DNA from: Endozoicomonas montiporae CL-33
Lineage (GTDB): Bacteria; Pseudomonadota; Gammaproteobacteria; Pseudomonadales; Endozoicomonadaceae
Assembly (NCBI RefSeq): GCF_001583435.1
Contig: NZ_CP013251.1
Location: 3,547,215-3,611,214, forward strand
DNA length: 64,000 bases
Direction: 5' to 3'
This document shows positions 63,851 through 64,000 of this stretch, in pieces. How positions within the stretch are numbered: the stretch's first letter is position 1; the number at the start of each line of letters is the position of its first letter. Below the pieces are notes generated by a model. That model worked only from the letters and a program-made list of their open reading frames with translations. It searched no databases and was not told the DNA's origin. The position numbers were made by a program, and so were the translations under genes.

Positions 63851-64000
63851 TATCAGATACTGGCAGCTCAGTCGGTAAACAAACACCGGCTCCCCCAAGG
63901 CCACAATAACCATTTACGTGTTTGGCCAGATACTGCTGGTGATACTCTTCAGCGTAATAGAAGTCAGGGGCTGAACGAACTTCCGTAGTCACTGCACTAT
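63831..64000 (-). CDS. msrA: Peptide methionine sulfoxide reductase MsrA, C-terminal part
   Basis: The minus strand from the window edge reads [20 protein letters not shown], then [20 protein letters not shown], the C-terminal signature of MsrA (YxAExYHQQYLxKxxxGYCGLGGxG), with resolving Cys residues. The stop TGA (complement of 63831-63833) lies inside the ISKra4 element, so the native last residues RRD are replaced by RVKVSY. MsrA reduces methionine-S-sulfoxide with thioredoxin. The core is untouched, so the enzyme probably still works. Only the end of the gene is in the window. Confidence 0.9.
   Translation of the reverse strand, partial: SAVTTEVRSAPDFYYAEEYHQQYLAKHVNGYCGLGGAGVCLPTELPVSDRVKVSY

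Noticed and set aside
1..64000. CRISPR arrays, rRNA genes, integrons
   Set aside because: I looked for evenly spaced short repeats, rRNA text and attC-like arrays and saw none; repeats present are MITE-like and dispersed.

Overview
The window looks like a chromosomal segment of a marine, host-associated gammaproteobacterium of the Oceanospirillales type; an Endozoicomonas-like genome is my best guess. The reasons are inferential. The core genes (mlaA, a receiver/PP2C regulator with a STAS partner, dusA, rsmC, yciA, udk, guaC, trmN6, mnmC, msrA) are typical gammaproteobacterial genes. There is a fermentative and sodium-pump set (pflB-pflA, mgsA, oadGAB). The load of different mobile elements is very high, and several exported proteins of unknown or eukaryote-like type (a WD40-like propeller, a Ser/Asp-rich putative effector) are present. 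No database search was possible.

Layout. 1-4.3 kb is a graveyard of insertion sequences: an IS1380-type fragment, an IS4-like DDE element, a frameshifted IS982-type transposase and an IS5-type end that truncates an unknown gene. 4.4-10.1 kb holds cvfB-like, idi, a clean IS1-family insertion with an 8-bp target duplication, a MarR/HpaR-type regulator, a DOPA-dioxygenase-family gene, a YhcH-family gene and a frameshifted Gfo/Idh/MocA gene. 10.3-16.1 kb is a broken nucleoside/methylthioribose salvage region: an IS5-type remnant, an apparently ORF-less group II intron, an IS200-type element next to a truncated nucleoside phosphorylase, intact mtnA, and a tsx-like porin gene split by a 1.6-kb element. 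16.2-20.6 kb carries tRNA-Arg(CCU), a FlgM-like small protein, mlaA, the receiver/PP2C and STAS pair, and dusA.

20.9-35.5 kb is the most interesting region. A five-gene leftward operon encodes a 1692-residue DUF4347/cadherin/VCBS-repeat protein, a TolC-like lipoprotein, a HlyD-type adaptor, a GAF-HlyD membrane protein and an M50 site-2-protease/HlyD fusion. No ABC transporter gene is present. A divergent four-gene operon encodes a phage-tail-collar (microcystin-dependent-protein type) protein, a methyltransferase-like protein, a formyltransferase-like protein with an altered catalytic triad, and an Asp/Asn beta-hydroxylase-like protein. I propose that the two form one export and surface-protein maturation system.

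35.6-49.5 kb is mainly housekeeping: arsM, an OmpA/TSP3 lipoprotein, an EamA transporter, trmN6, rsmC, yciA, udk, guaC and pflBA, with two unknown genes. 49.9-64 kb contains an IS3 element, an unknown basic protein, mgsA, the oadGAB sodium-pumping decarboxylase operon, a dusC fragment cut off by repeat DNA, an exported WD40-like protein flanked by two direct copies of a ~177-bp repeat, mnmC, and an ISKra4-type element inserted in the last codons of msrA.
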